A stretch of DNA of 29,139 nt, from positions 1 to 29,139 of the IMG/VR virus record IMGVR_UViG_3300029309_000240; one strand, written 5' to 3'. The notes below the pieces were generated by a model, which saw nothing but the letters and a program-made list of their open reading frames with translations, was not told the origin of the DNA and did no database searches. The position numbers and the translations under genes were made by a program. Below are positions 12,072 through 19,620 of this stretch, piece by piece; position 1 is the first letter of the stretch, and each line of letters opens with the position of its first letter. The DNA is from a virus.

Positions 12072-12550
12072 ATATACAAGAAATAGAAATAGATAAAATA
12101 ATACCTTATCACAATAACCCTAGAAAAAATTTAAATGTTGATAAAGTTGCAAGTTCTATTACTGAATTTGGTTTTCAACAGCCAATAGTCGTAGATAAAA
12201 ATTATGTAGTGATTGTTGGTCATACAAGATTACAAGCAGCAAAAAAATTAAATTATCAAAAAGTGCCTGTATTTATTGCTAATTTATCAGAAAATAAAGC
12301 AAAAGCTTATAGAATTGCAGATAATAGACTTAACGAAGATTCTAGCTGGGATTATGATTTTTTAAATATTGAAATGAATATTCTAAATGAAGGTAATTAT
12401 GATTTATCACAACTTGGTTTTAATGATGAAGAATTAAAAAATTTACTTGCAAATCAAGGCGATTTTCTACCTACAGATATTGACGATCAATCAGATATTG
12501 ATGAAGCTTCTGAAAGATGCGAGACTTGTGGACAAACATTACCAAAATAA
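12068..12550 (+). CDS. ParB-like nuclease-domain protein
   Basis: The 160-residue protein starts with the ParB/Srx-type domain (PF02195): a PYHNNPRKN segment at 14-21, IVVDKNYVVIVGHTRLQAAKKL at about 40-61 including the GHTR motif, and ADNRLNE at 84-90. A short helical region and a tail with CETCG (151-155), which looks like half a zinc ribbon, follow. In phages this domain is usually fused to, or coded beside, a DNA-modifying enzyme. Here the next gene is Mom-like, so the two probably cooperate, with this protein perhaps guiding or regulating modification. No partner ParA or centromere-like repeats are seen, so plasmid-style partition is not supported. It overlaps the previous stop as ATGA. 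Confidence 0.8.
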   Translation: MNIQEIEIDKIIPYHNNPRKNLNVDKVASSITEFGFQQPIVVDKNYVVIVGHTRLQAAKKLNYQKVPVFIANLSENKAKAYRIADNRLNEDSSWDYDFLNIEMNILNEGNYDLSQLGFNDEELKNLLANQGDFLPTDIDDQSDIDEASERCETCGQTLPK

Positions 12551-13130
12551 AAGTCTATATATAGATTATTGTAGTCATAAAGTTGCTGTCTATTCTGTTC
12601 TTCGTTGGCATTATTCTAGGCGAATGCCGAAATCAAAATTAGTAAGATTCGGAGTATGGGAGTATGGAAAATTTAAAGGTGCTATAATTTATGGTTTAGG
12701 AGCTAATCCAAAATCTGGCGCTTTTCTTGGCATTTCAAACTTTGAATGTCCTGAATTAGTAAGAGTAGCATTAGATAATCACGATAATGCAGTTTCAAAA
12801 ATTGTTAGCTTTACTTTAAAGAAAATGAAAAAAGATTTTCCTAATATCAAAGCAATCGTTTCGTATGCTGACCCAGAAAAAAATCATAAAGGTGGAATAT
12901 ATCAAGCGATGAACTGGACATATATTGGCAAAACATCATCATCAAAAATTTATATTGAAAATGGAAAAGAAATACATTCAAAGACAATTTCTGACAGAAT
13001 AAGATTCAAAAAATTAGATAAAAATCATAATTTAGAATACAAAGTTGTAAAAGGTAAATACAAATATGTTTACTTGTTTGACAAATCATTTGCTGATAAG
13101 TTAAATAAATTAAAAAAACCTTATCCTTAA
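12501..13130 (+). CDS. Mom-like DNA-modification protein (GNAT-type fold)
   Basis: From the ATG at 12501 the product has 209 residues and overlaps the ParB-like gene by 50 bases. A GTG at 12528 is an alternative start; none has a good ribosome site. Landmarks follow the Mom family of phage Mu: IDYCSHKVA and a WHYSRRMP segment near 36-43, FGVWE and GAIIYGLGA at 50-68, PELVRVALDN at 84-93, VSYADPEKNHKGGIYQA at 120-136 and NWTYIGK. Mom converts adenine in DNA to N6-(carbamoylmethyl)adenine and thereby blocks many restriction enzymes. Whether this protein is active, and which sites it marks, cannot be told. A plain N-acetyltransferase is the main alternative. Confidence 0.75.
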   Translation: MKLLKDARLVDKHYQNKSLYIDYCSHKVAVYSVLRWHYSRRMPKSKLVRFGVWEYGKFKGAIIYGLGANPKSGAFLGISNFECPELVRVALDNHDNAVSKIVSFTLKKMKKDFPNIKAIVSYADPEKNHKGGIYQAMNWTYIGKTSSSKIYIENGKEIHSKTISDRIRFKKLDKNHNLEYKVVKGKYKYVYLFDKSFADKLNKLKKPYP

Positions 13131-13131
13131 T

Positions 13132-13201
13132 GCGGTAGCTAGAGCATAGTGCAATAGTACCATTATTGTAAAGGCGGTGCGACTCCGACCCTACCGCTCC
13201 A
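13132..13201 (+). tRNA. tRNA-Gly-like element without a recognisable D-arm
   Basis: A 7-bp acceptor stem (GCGGTAG at 13132-13138, CTACCGC at 13191-13197) is followed by U73 and an encoded CCA (13198-13201). A perfect 5-bp anticodon stem (CAATA and TATTG, 13152-13168) closes a 7-base loop GTACCAT with U33 and anticodon ACC. A T-arm (13173-13189) has four of five pairs and a TGCGACT loop. Only 13 bases separate the acceptor and anticodon stems, too few for a D-arm, though TAGCT and AGAGCA look like its remnants. The Gly identity features G1-C72, C2-G71, U73 and C35-C36 are all present. At 70 bases it is short. It may be a decayed tRNA, a mimic or an attachment-site relic. Confidence 0.5.
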
Positions 13202-13273
13202 AAATATTATTGCAAATTCATAAAAAATTAAATAAATATTAAATTACCTTAACTCAAAGGGCAAAAGAGGATT
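13202..13273 (+). promoter_or_regulatory. A+T-rich leader of the late (packaging and structure) operon
   Basis: This gap holds TTGCAA at 13210-13215 and A/T-rich sequence about 17 bases later that could act as a poor promoter. A ribosome-site-like AAAGAGG lies just before the ATG at 13274. The late operon has no other upstream gap, so a promoter near here is likely, but the exact elements are uncertain. Confidence 0.3.
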
Positions 13274-13579
13274 ATGGCTAGACCAAAAAAATATAAAATA
13301 GATACTGAACAAGTAAAAAAATTAGCACAATTTGGATGTACAAATAAAGAAATCGGAGAGTTTTTCGGTTGTTCTGCAGATCTTATAGAAAAGAGTTATT
13401 CGGAATTTCTGATAAAAGGAAGAGCAAACGGAAAAATAAGACTTAGACAATTACAATGGTCATCAGCAGAAAAAGGGAATGTGGCTATGTTAATATTTCT
13501 TGGTAAAAATCTTTTAGGACAACAAGATAAATTAGAAGAAAATCAACTAGAAACTCCTTTACCTTGGTCAAATGATTAA
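13274..13579 (+). CDS. Terminase small subunit
   Basis: The 101-residue protein has the small-terminase design: a basic RPKKYKID opening, a helix-turn-helix near residues 13-38 (VKKLAQFGCTNKEIGEFFGCS) typical of DNA-recognising TerS proteins, then a helical oligomerisation part with RLRQLQWSSAEKGNVAMLIFLGKN and a short acidic-Pro tail. It binds the packaging start site and hands DNA to the large subunit, whose ATG is one base from this stop. Gene order and motif both support the call. The tRNA-like element directly upstream could lie close to the packaging site. Confidence 0.85.
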   Translation: MARPKKYKIDTEQVKKLAQFGCTNKEIGEFFGCSADLIEKSYSEFLIKGRANGKIRLRQLQWSSAEKGNVAMLIFLGKNLLGQQDKLEENQLETPLPWSND

Positions 13580-14793
13580 TGCCATTATCAAAACCGCAAA
13601 AGGAAGTAATTTCAAATAAAGCAAGATTCCGAGTACTAATTACAGGAAGGCGTTTCGGAAAAACATTTTTAGCTATCAATGAATTGGCTAAATTTGCAAG
13701 TCAATCAAATAAAAAAGTATGGTATGTAGCTCCTAGTTATCGTCAAGCTAAATCAATATGTTGGAATGATTTAAAAGATAGATTGATAAAGCATAAATGG
13801 GTTAAATCAGTAAATAATAGTGATCTAACTATCATATTAAGAAATAATTCAAGAATATCACTAAGAGGAGCAGATAACGAAAATAGCTTGCGTGGTATTG
13901 GTCTAGATTTTTTAGTGATGGACGAATTCGCAGATATTCATAAGCAAGCGTGGTATGAAGTATTAAGACCGACATTATCAGATACTAAGGGACATGCACT
14001 TTTCTGTGGGAGCCCTCGTGGTTTCGGTAATTGGTCATATGATCTTTATAAATTAGGTGAAACTAATACTGATTGGAAATCTTTCAAATATACTACACTT
14101 GAGGGTGAACAAGTCATGCAAGACGAGATTGATCAAGCAAAAGAAGATTTAGACATGCGAACCTTTCAGCAAGAATATGAAGCGACTTTCGTAAATTATT
14201 CTGGAATGATTTATTATAATTTTGATAGAGAGAAAAACTTAATTGATAAATTTACAAATAGACAATCAACTTTGCATATAGGATTAGATTTTAATGTAGA
14301 CCCTATGTGTGCAGTTGTTTCTGTAATAGAAAATGATATTATTATTGTTATAGATGAAATACAAATCTATAGTAGTAATACAAATGAAATGTGCGACGAG
14401 ATTAAAACAAGATACAAAAATAAAATAGTGGTTTATCCTGACCCAAGTGCAAGACAAAGAAAAACATCTGCTGGAGGTCTTACTGATTTAGCTATTCTTA
14501 AAAATGCAGGCTTTGAAGTAAAGTCAAGAAACACAGCACCTTTAGTAAGAGATAGAATTAATGCAGTGAATTCAAAACTAAAAAATGTAAATGGTAAAAA
14601 TAGTTTGTTCATTCTAAATAGTTGCAAAAATGTAATAAAAAGCATAGAAAGACAAATATACAAAGAAGGAACACATATACCAGATAAAGAAAGTGGCTAT
14701 GATCATATGAACGATGCATTAGGATATATGATAGAATATAATTATCCTCTAAAAAGAAATTTTGTTACTAGTCCTCCTAGAAGGTGGAGTTGA
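13579..14793 (+). CDS. Terminase large subunit (packaging ATPase and nuclease)
   Basis: The length of 404 residues is normal for small siphovirus terminases. Walker A is GRRFGKT at 23-29, and Walker B is LDFLVMDE at 109-116 with catalytic Glu 116. A coupling motif follows at FCGSP (142-146). The C-terminal RNase H-like nuclease has Asp 237 in GLDFNVDP, Asp 288 in VYPDPSA and an Asp/Asn cluster near 375-379 (YDHMNDALG). The protein pumps DNA into the prohead through the portal and cuts it at start and end. The stop overlaps the portal ATG (TGATG at 14791-14795). The packaging type cannot be decided from this alone. Confidence 0.95.
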   Translation: MPLSKPQKEVISNKARFRVLITGRRFGKTFLAINELAKFASQSNKKVWYVAPSYRQAKSICWNDLKDRLIKHKWVKSVNNSDLTIILRNNSRISLRGADNENSLRGIGLDFLVMDEFADIHKQAWYEVLRPTLSDTKGHALFCGSPRGFGNWSYDLYKLGETNTDWKSFKYTTLEGEQVMQDEIDQAKEDLDMRTFQQEYEATFVNYSGMIYYNFDREKNLIDKFTNRQSTLHIGLDFNVDPMCAVVSVIENDIIIVIDEIQIYSSNTNEMCDEIKTRYKNKIVVYPDPSARQRKTSAGGLTDLAILKNAGFEVKSRNTAPLVRDRINAVNSKLKNVNGKNSLFILNSCKNVIKSIERQIYKEGTHIPDKESGYDHMNDALGYMIEYNYPLKRNFVTSPPRRWS

Positions 14794-16223
14794 TGAACAG
14801 AGAATTCTTACAAAAAAAACACCCACTATGGCATGCAAATATTGCTAATTGGGAATTTTATATTCGTAGTTATCTTGGCGGAAATGATTATAAAAATGGA
14901 TATTATTTACACAGATATATTTTAGAAAGTCCAGAAGAATATGATCAAAGAATTAGACATACTCCATTAGACAATCATTGTAAAAATGTAGTTCAAATAT
15001 ATACAAGTTTTTTATGGCGAGTTCCTCCTACTAGAGATTATGGAACACTTGACGGCGACCCACAATTAGAATCTTTTTTAGCTGATGCAGATTTAGACGG
15101 AAGAAGTTTTGATACTGTTATGCGAGAAGTTCAAATGAATGCAAGTATTTATGGAAACTGTTGGGTTATTATGGATAAGCCACAGACCAATGCAAAGACT
15201 AGAGCAGAAGAATTACAACAAGACATTAGACCTTACATGTCAATTTATACTCCAGAAAATATTGTCAACTGGAATTATAGAAGAGCTGCAAGTGGTAGAT
15301 TCTATCTAGATATGTTGCTTGTAGTAGAAGATATAAATGCAGATAGAGCTATTCTAAAATTATTTACAGAAGAATCTATAATGACATATGAAGTTGACGA
15401 TTACGATAAAGAATATGCAGACGGTGATGCAAAACTTCTTGAAGAAGTTGTTAATCCAATAGGAAAGATTCCTGCAGTCAATGTTTATAATTTAAGAGGT
15501 AATAAACGACCAATTGGTATTAGTGATTTAGCAGATGTTGCATTTTTACAACAGTCTATCTACAACGACTATTCAGAAAAAGAACAACTAATTAGATTAG
15601 CTAACCACCCTAGCTTAGTAAAGACTCCTAATGTCGAAGCTAGCGCAGGTGCTGGTTCTATTATAGAAATACCAGAGGACTTACAATCGGATTTGAAACC
15701 TTACATCATTCAACCAAGCGGACAAAACTTAGACGGAATAATGAAATGTATTCAAAATAAAGTTGATGCAATAGATCGTATCACTCACATGGGCTCAGTA
15801 AGAGCAACAGGAACTCAGATAGCAAGTGGCATTGCACTTCAGACAGAATTCCAGCTTTTAAATGCCCGGTTATCTGAAAAAGCAGATTATTTAGAAAATG
15901 CAGAAGATCACATTTGGTCTTTATTTGCTAAATGGCAAGATAGAGATTGGGACGGTTCAGTAGATTATCCAGATACTTTTGACATAAGAGATTGGGCTAA
16001 TGATCTTCAATATTTACAAATGGCTAAAGCTAGTGGCATAAAATCTGAAACATTCAACAAAGAATTAGATAAACAAATCGCTGAAGCTGTTATTGATGAT
16101 AATGAAACTATTAAAACTATCAATGATGAAATAGATTCATCAAGAACAGTTAGAGGACAATTTCAAACAACAGAAGTAGAAGGACAAACAGTCGGTGGCG
16201 AAGAAGAAGAAGAAGAAAGTTAG
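14793..16223 (+). CDS. Portal protein
   Basis: I start at ATG 14793, with AAGG at 14781-14784, instead of GTG 14784. The product has 476 residues, normal for a portal. It resembles the DUF4055-like portal group: an aromatic HPLWHANIANWEF opening, a YLGGNDYKNG segment, NHCKNVVQIY and LWRVPPT, a central helical crown domain (DLADVAFLQQSIYNDYSEKEQLIR) and a late helix HMGSVRATGTQIASGIALQTEF. The very acidic end (GGEEEEEES) is coded by a GAA repeat that in another frame starts the next gene with a Lys run. It forms the dodecameric DNA channel at the head vertex. Confidence 0.85.
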   Translation: MNREFLQKKHPLWHANIANWEFYIRSYLGGNDYKNGYYLHRYILESPEEYDQRIRHTPLDNHCKNVVQIYTSFLWRVPPTRDYGTLDGDPQLESFLADADLDGRSFDTVMREVQMNASIYGNCWVIMDKPQTNAKTRAEELQQDIRPYMSIYTPENIVNWNYRRAASGRFYLDMLLVVEDINADRAILKLFTEESIMTYEVDDYDKEYADGDAKLLEEVVNPIGKIPAVNVYNLRGNKRPIGISDLADVAFLQQSIYNDYSEKEQLIRLANHPSLVKTPNVEASAGAGSIIEIPEDLQSDLKPYIIQPSGQNLDGIMKCIQNKVDAIDRITHMGSVRATGTQIASGIALQTEFQLLNARLSEKADYLENAEDHIWSLFAKWQDRDWDGSVDYPDTFDIRDWANDLQYLQMAKASGIKSETFNKELDKQIAEAVIDDNETIKTINDEIDSSRTVRGQFQTTEVEGQTVGGEEEEEES

Positions 16224-16389
16224 AAAAGTAGCTAGAGATAAAGAAACAAATGTTCCTAAAAAATATTTGTCTGGTCTCAAAGGTTCAAAGAAAGTTAGAA
16301 GAGCAAATCTAATTAAACAAGTTAGTAGTTTATATAGATCAGGTGCTAGAATACCTTTATCATTACTTAGAAGTAGGACAAAATCATAA
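16195..16389 (+). CDS. 64-residue basic protein of the head operon
   Basis: It starts at GTG 16195, with AGAAGGA ten bases upstream, and overlaps the portal gene by 29 bases. The opening Lys run is the portal's poly-Glu repeat read in another frame. After it come a RDKETNVPKKYLSGLKG segment and two basic helices ending in SLYRSGARIPLSLLRSR. Similar proteins follow portal genes in other marine phages as far as I recall, but without a known role. A DNA-binding, head-internal protein is one idea based on charge and position. Confidence 0.55.
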   Translation: MAKKKKKKVRKVARDKETNVPKKYLSGLKGSKKVRRANLIKQVSSLYRSGARIPLSLLRSRTKS

Positions 16390-16658
16390 TGGCTAGTAAA
16401 TTTAGAAAAGCATTATCAGCATCAACTGTAGCAACTCTTAAAAGAAAAGCTAAAAAATCTAAATTATTTAATTTAGCTGATTTAAAAGCTTCTTATCGTA
16501 GAGGACAAGGTGCGTTTTTATCTGGTGGTAGTCGTAGAGGAATACCTATGAATGCATGGGCTATGGCTAGAGTTAATAAATTAATTAGTCGTGGTCGTAG
16601 TGGTACATTTGATACAGATATTATTAGAAGAGCAAGCAAACGAAAAAGAAAAAAATAA
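16389..16658 (+). CDS. Basic head-operon protein, DUF5824-like
   Basis: The 89-residue protein is rich in Lys and Arg throughout and carries a clear central pattern, LKASYRRGQGAFLSGG followed by AWAMARVNKLISRG. This matches my memory of the DUF5824 domain (YRRG.GA.......WAMARV), found in phages and large viruses of algae. Function is unknown. It ends in KRKRKK and overlaps the next ATG by one base. A structural or DNA-associated virion role is suggested only by its place between portal and head genes. Confidence 0.55.
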   Translation: MASKFRKALSASTVATLKRKAKKSKLFNLADLKASYRRGQGAFLSGGSRRGIPMNAWAMARVNKLISRGRSGTFDTDIIRRASKRKRKK

Positions 16659-16789
16659 TGGTAGCAAAACTTTCAACAATTAGAGAAAAAATTAGAAAAG
16701 GTAAAAAATTAGGATTTAGTGAAAGAGCTAGAGCAGTCGCTAGAGGAATATTGCCTTCAAAAGCTAAAAAGAAAAAAAAGAAAAGATAA
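16658..16789 (+). CDS. 43-residue basic micro-protein
   Basis: The frame begins at ATG 16658 (overlapping the previous stop) and ends in TAATG with the gene at 16789. The product has 43 residues, nearly half Lys or Arg: two short amphipathic helices (STIREKIRKGKK, SERARAVARGIL) and a C-terminal KKKKKKR. It belongs to the second battery of basic micro-genes. No family is recognised. Confidence 0.45.
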   Translation: MVAKLSTIREKIRKGKKLGFSERARAVARGILPSKAKKKKKKR

Positions 16790-17067
16790 TGGCTACATAT
16801 CAAGGTAGAAAAGTTTCATTAGGAAAACCATTTCGTACGCCAGGTCAAAGAAAAAAATTTGCAGTTTATGTAAAAGATAAAAAAACTAATAATGTCAAGA
16901 AAGTTAGATTTGGCGACCCAAACATGTCAATTAAAAAAAATATACCAGCAAGGCAAAGATCATTTCTTGCAAGAATGGGAGGAGTTCTAAAACAAGTCAA
17001 AGGACAGAAAACACTTTCGCCAGCATATTGGTCAATAAGAGCATGGAAGAAAAACTTCCCATTATAA
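16789..17067 (+). CDS. Head-operon protein, DUF6321-like
   Basis: The 92-residue protein has a recognisable order: GKPFRTPGQRKKFAVYV, then VKKVRFGDPNMSIKKN, PARQRSFLAR, and a YWSIRAWKK end. Proteins with 'KKV.FGDPNM.IKK' and a terminal YWS..-W are widespread in phages near portal genes and are known to me as DUF6321. Their job is unknown; several related small proteins are predicted to sit in the virion. The usual Cys residues of the family are not seen here, so this copy is a reduced form if the assignment is right. It ends the four-gene chain of basic proteins. Confidence 0.65.
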   Translation: MATYQGRKVSLGKPFRTPGQRKKFAVYVKDKKTNNVKKVRFGDPNMSIKKNIPARQRSFLARMGGVLKQVKGQKTLSPAYWSIRAWKKNFPL

Positions 17068-17070
17068 TTT

Positions 17071-17976
17071 ATGTCAAAAATTTTAGATCAATTAGCTGAT
17101 CAACATGAACAAAGAATAATAGAAACTTTATATCGTTTAGAGGACGATATTATAAAAGAAATCACTAGAGCTACCGGTGGTAGTCTAGATATAGAAACTA
17201 GAATAGCAATACAACTACAACCTAAACTTAGAGCTTCAATAGAAGAAAATTTTCTTAATGAAGCAGATTTAATAATTAATGAAGAATATAATAAAGCAGC
17301 AAAAGATGTTTTAGATAAATTTGGCGAAATGCCTATTCCTGCTAAATTTAAAAATCTAACAGAAGTTGATTTGATAACTATCAATGCATTAAAATATCAA
17401 GCATTTTCGGGATTTGAAGATATTGCTGAAAGATTCTTAAAAGTAATAAATGATGAAGTTTATCAAAGTATTATAGCTGGTCGTCCTTTTGATGATATGG
17501 TCAAGAATATTAGATCACATATCAACGGAGTATATCAAAGATCAGATATGAGTAAGATCAATGAATTAGTTGATTTTATTAATGAAAATAAATTTGATGC
17601 ATCAAAAAAAGCACAAATAGAAGAAGCGATTAGAAAACTACATACAGAATATGCGGCAGACCGAGCAGGCAATAATTTACGAAGATATGCAAGTCAAATA
17701 GCTCACGATTCAGTAATGCAGTTTCATGGGCAGTTTACAGTTAAAAAAGCAAAAGAGAGTGGACTCAATCATTTTACCTACACAGGAACATTGGTTCGTG
17801 ACTCTAGACCTTTCTGTGTAAATATGCTAAACAAAACATTAACCGAAACTGAAATTCGGGATATTTGGAATAATAGACCATGGAAAGGAAAATCGCCCGG
17901 TGACCCATTTATTGTTCGAGGAGGATATAGATGTCGTCATACATGGTTACCAACTAATCCTGAATGGAATATATAA
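17071..17976 (+). CDS. Minor head protein, MuF (SPP1 gp7-like) family
   Basis: The protein has 301 residues. The N-terminal two thirds are helical. The C-terminal third holds the MuF signature: FTYTGTLVRDSRPFC near residues 236-250, NMLNKTLTETEIRDIW, and GDPFIVRGGYRCRHTWLP near 277-294, with Cys and His residues typical of this domain (PF04233). MuF proteins are made beside the portal, enter the head in few copies and may guide DNA exit or bring effectors. No extra toxin or enzyme domain is attached here. The ribosome site is weak. Upstream lie the basic genes; downstream is the scaffold. Confidence 0.85.
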   Translation: MSKILDQLADQHEQRIIETLYRLEDDIIKEITRATGGSLDIETRIAIQLQPKLRASIEENFLNEADLIINEEYNKAAKDVLDKFGEMPIPAKFKNLTEVDLITINALKYQAFSGFEDIAERFLKVINDEVYQSIIAGRPFDDMVKNIRSHINGVYQRSDMSKINELVDFINENKFDASKKAQIEEAIRKLHTEYAADRAGNNLRRYASQIAHDSVMQFHGQFTVKKAKESGLNHFTYTGTLVRDSRPFCVNMLNKTLTETEIRDIWNNRPWKGKSPGDPFIVRGGYRCRHTWLPTNPEWNI

Positions 17977-17989
17977 CAGGGAGTATTAA

Positions 17990-18706
17990 ATGGCTGAAGA
18001 AAATAAAGTAGAACAAACTACGGAAACTGTGGTTGATGAGCAACCGATAGAAGAAACAAAAGAAACTGTGAATAACAATTCTTTTAGTGAAGAAGATGTA
18101 AACAATATAGTCAAACAACGATTGGCTAAAGAGAGAGCTTCAATATATAAAAAGTTAGATGTTGAAGATTTAGATACTGCTATCAATGCAGTCAAATTGA
18201 CTAGAGAAGCAGAAGAAAAACAAAAAATACAAAAAGGCGAGTTTGAACAAATACTCAAAGAGAAATCGGAAGAGTATGGCAAAAAGATTGGAACTTTAGA
18301 AAGTGAACTTAGAGATATAAAAATTAATAAGGCATTGCTTTCTTCAGCTTCAAAAAATCGTGCTATCAATCCAGATCAAGTAGTTGAATTATTGAAGAAT
18401 AATATAAAGCTAAGTGATTCTGGAAGTGTAGAAATACTTGATAAAAATAATATTGCACGATATAACAGCAAAGGGGAGCTTTTGACGACTGACGAGTTCG
18501 TTCAAGAGTTTTTAACACAGAACCCTCACTTTGTTACTGCTACTCCTAGTGGTAGTGGCTCAGTGTCAAATGTGGATAGGACAGAGCTCAATAAACCTTT
18601 AAATTTGAGTGATTTAAATATGAATAATCCGGACGACAGGAAGAAGTATGCTAAATACAGACAGCAAAGAGATTCAAGTCCGACGGTTATTAATAACAAA
18701 ACATAA
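17990..18706 (+). CDS. Capsid scaffolding protein
   Basis: The protein has 238 residues, is highly charged and has almost no aromatic residues. It has an acidic disordered N-terminus (TTETVVDEQPIEETKET), a long coiled-coil helix (about 55-110: AKERASIYKKL, EILKEKSEEYGKKIG-like heptads), and a basic, disordered C-terminal part (DDRKKYAKYRQQRDSS) of the kind that touches the capsid shell. It sits directly upstream of the capsid gene, the standard place for scaffolds. No protease gene is recognised nearby, so the scaffold may leave the head uncut, or the protease is divergent. Confidence 0.8.
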   Translation: MAEENKVEQTTETVVDEQPIEETKETVNNNSFSEEDVNNIVKQRLAKERASIYKKLDVEDLDTAINAVKLTREAEEKQKIQKGEFEQILKEKSEEYGKKIGTLESELRDIKINKALLSSASKNRAINPDQVVELLKNNIKLSDSGSVEILDKNNIARYNSKGELLTTDEFVQEFLTQNPHFVTATPSGSGSVSNVDRTELNKPLNLSDLNMNNPDDRKKYAKYRQQRDSSPTVINNKT

Positions 18707-18727
18707 CCATTAAAGAGGAGTTAAAAA

Positions 18728-19567
18728 ATGGCTAATGAAACAACAAGTAGTACGATATCGGAACTATATACTGAGATCGTCGCAGAAGCATTGTTCGTAG
18801 CTAGCGAGCAATCTATAATGAGAGGTCTTGTCCGAAACTACACTATTGCAGGTGGAGGTAAATCAGTTGAAGTACCGATTTATTCAACAGTAAGTGCTGC
18901 AGCAGTTAGTGAGGCTTCAGACCTATCAAACACGGCAGTCAATCCATCTTCGGTAACTATAACAGCATCCGAAGTGGGAGTGATGACAACACTCACAGAC
19001 CTTGCCAGAAATTCAGCATCTAGAAATGTAGCAGCTGATATAGGTAGATTATTTGGAGAAGGTATTGCAACTAAGATTGATTCTGATCTTGCAGCTTTAT
19101 TTTCTGGATTCTCTACAGAAAAAGGTCCCGGAGCAGGTTCAGAGCTAACCGTTCAAGATTTATTTGAATGTGCAGCTGAACTAAAAACTAACAAAGCACC
19201 TGGTCCATACTACGGTGTATTCCACCCTAAACAAATTTTCAATGTCAAAAAATCTTTGACAAATACATTTGTTGGTAGAGATACAGAACTATCAAACGAA
19301 GCTATGAGAACTGGCTTTGTAGGAACTGTTGCAGGTATTCAATTATTTGAAACTTCAAACATTTCCGTTGACGGTTCCGACGACTCTATCGGAGGAGTAT
19401 TCTCACAAGATGCTTTAGGTTTAGCAATGATGCAAGACTTAAAAATAGAAACACAAAGAGATGCGTCGCTTCGTGCAGACGAAATAGTTGCGACTGCAGT
19501 ATTTGGCGTTGGTGAGCTTCACGATTCATATGGAGTTAAATTAACAGCAGATACTCTTGCTAACTAA
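18728..19567 (+). CDS. Major capsid protein (HK97 fold)
   Basis: The protein has 279 residues. It begins TTSSTISELYTEIVAEALF and has the capsid-like segments VEVPIYSTVSAAAVSEASD, a central helical spine, and a C-terminal part with LKIETQRDASLRADEIVATAVFGVGEL, as in HK97-fold coat proteins of the small siphovirus type. The codon choice is visibly richer in G and C than in its neighbours, and an AAAGAGGAG ribosome site precedes the ATG, both signs of strong expression. A terminator-like hairpin follows. The order of scaffold, coat and then connector genes supports the call. Confidence 0.9.
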   Translation: MANETTSSTISELYTEIVAEALFVASEQSIMRGLVRNYTIAGGGKSVEVPIYSTVSAAAVSEASDLSNTAVNPSSVTITASEVGVMTTLTDLARNSASRNVAADIGRLFGEGIATKIDSDLAALFSGFSTEKGPGAGSELTVQDLFECAAELKTNKAPGPYYGVFHPKQIFNVKKSLTNTFVGRDTELSNEAMRTGFVGTVAGIQLFETSNISVDGSDDSIGGVFSQDALGLAMMQDLKIETQRDASLRADEIVATAVFGVGELHDSYGVKLTADTLAN

Positions 19568-19579
19568 ATAAAACTTATA

Positions 19580-19605
19580 AAGGGGTGGTATATCCGCCCC
19601 TTATT
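19580..19605 (+). terminator. Terminator-like hairpin after the capsid gene
   Basis: AAGGGGTGG at 19580-19588 pairs with CCGCCCCTT at 19594-19602 (one G-T pair) around a TATAT loop, then TTATTT follows. This fits a partial intrinsic terminator that lowers expression after the abundant coat protein. The GGGGTGG...CGCCCC core with an A/T loop is shared with the hairpin at 10634. Confidence 0.7.
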
Positions 19606-19620
19606 TGATATAAAAAAATT

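Noticed and set aside
12068-12550. Partition (ParB) function and plasmid-like lifestyle
   Set aside because: No ParA gene or centromere-like repeats are seen, and the domain is common beside modification genes in phages.
13132-13201. Normal functional tRNA-Gly
   Set aside because: The D-arm is absent and the T-stem has a mismatch, so I report it as a tRNA-like element and not as a standard tRNA.
17986-18369. 127-codon minus-strand frame opposite the scaffold gene
   Set aside because: It is a by-product of the charged codon repeats of the scaffold; Ser/Leu-rich with no context on that strand.
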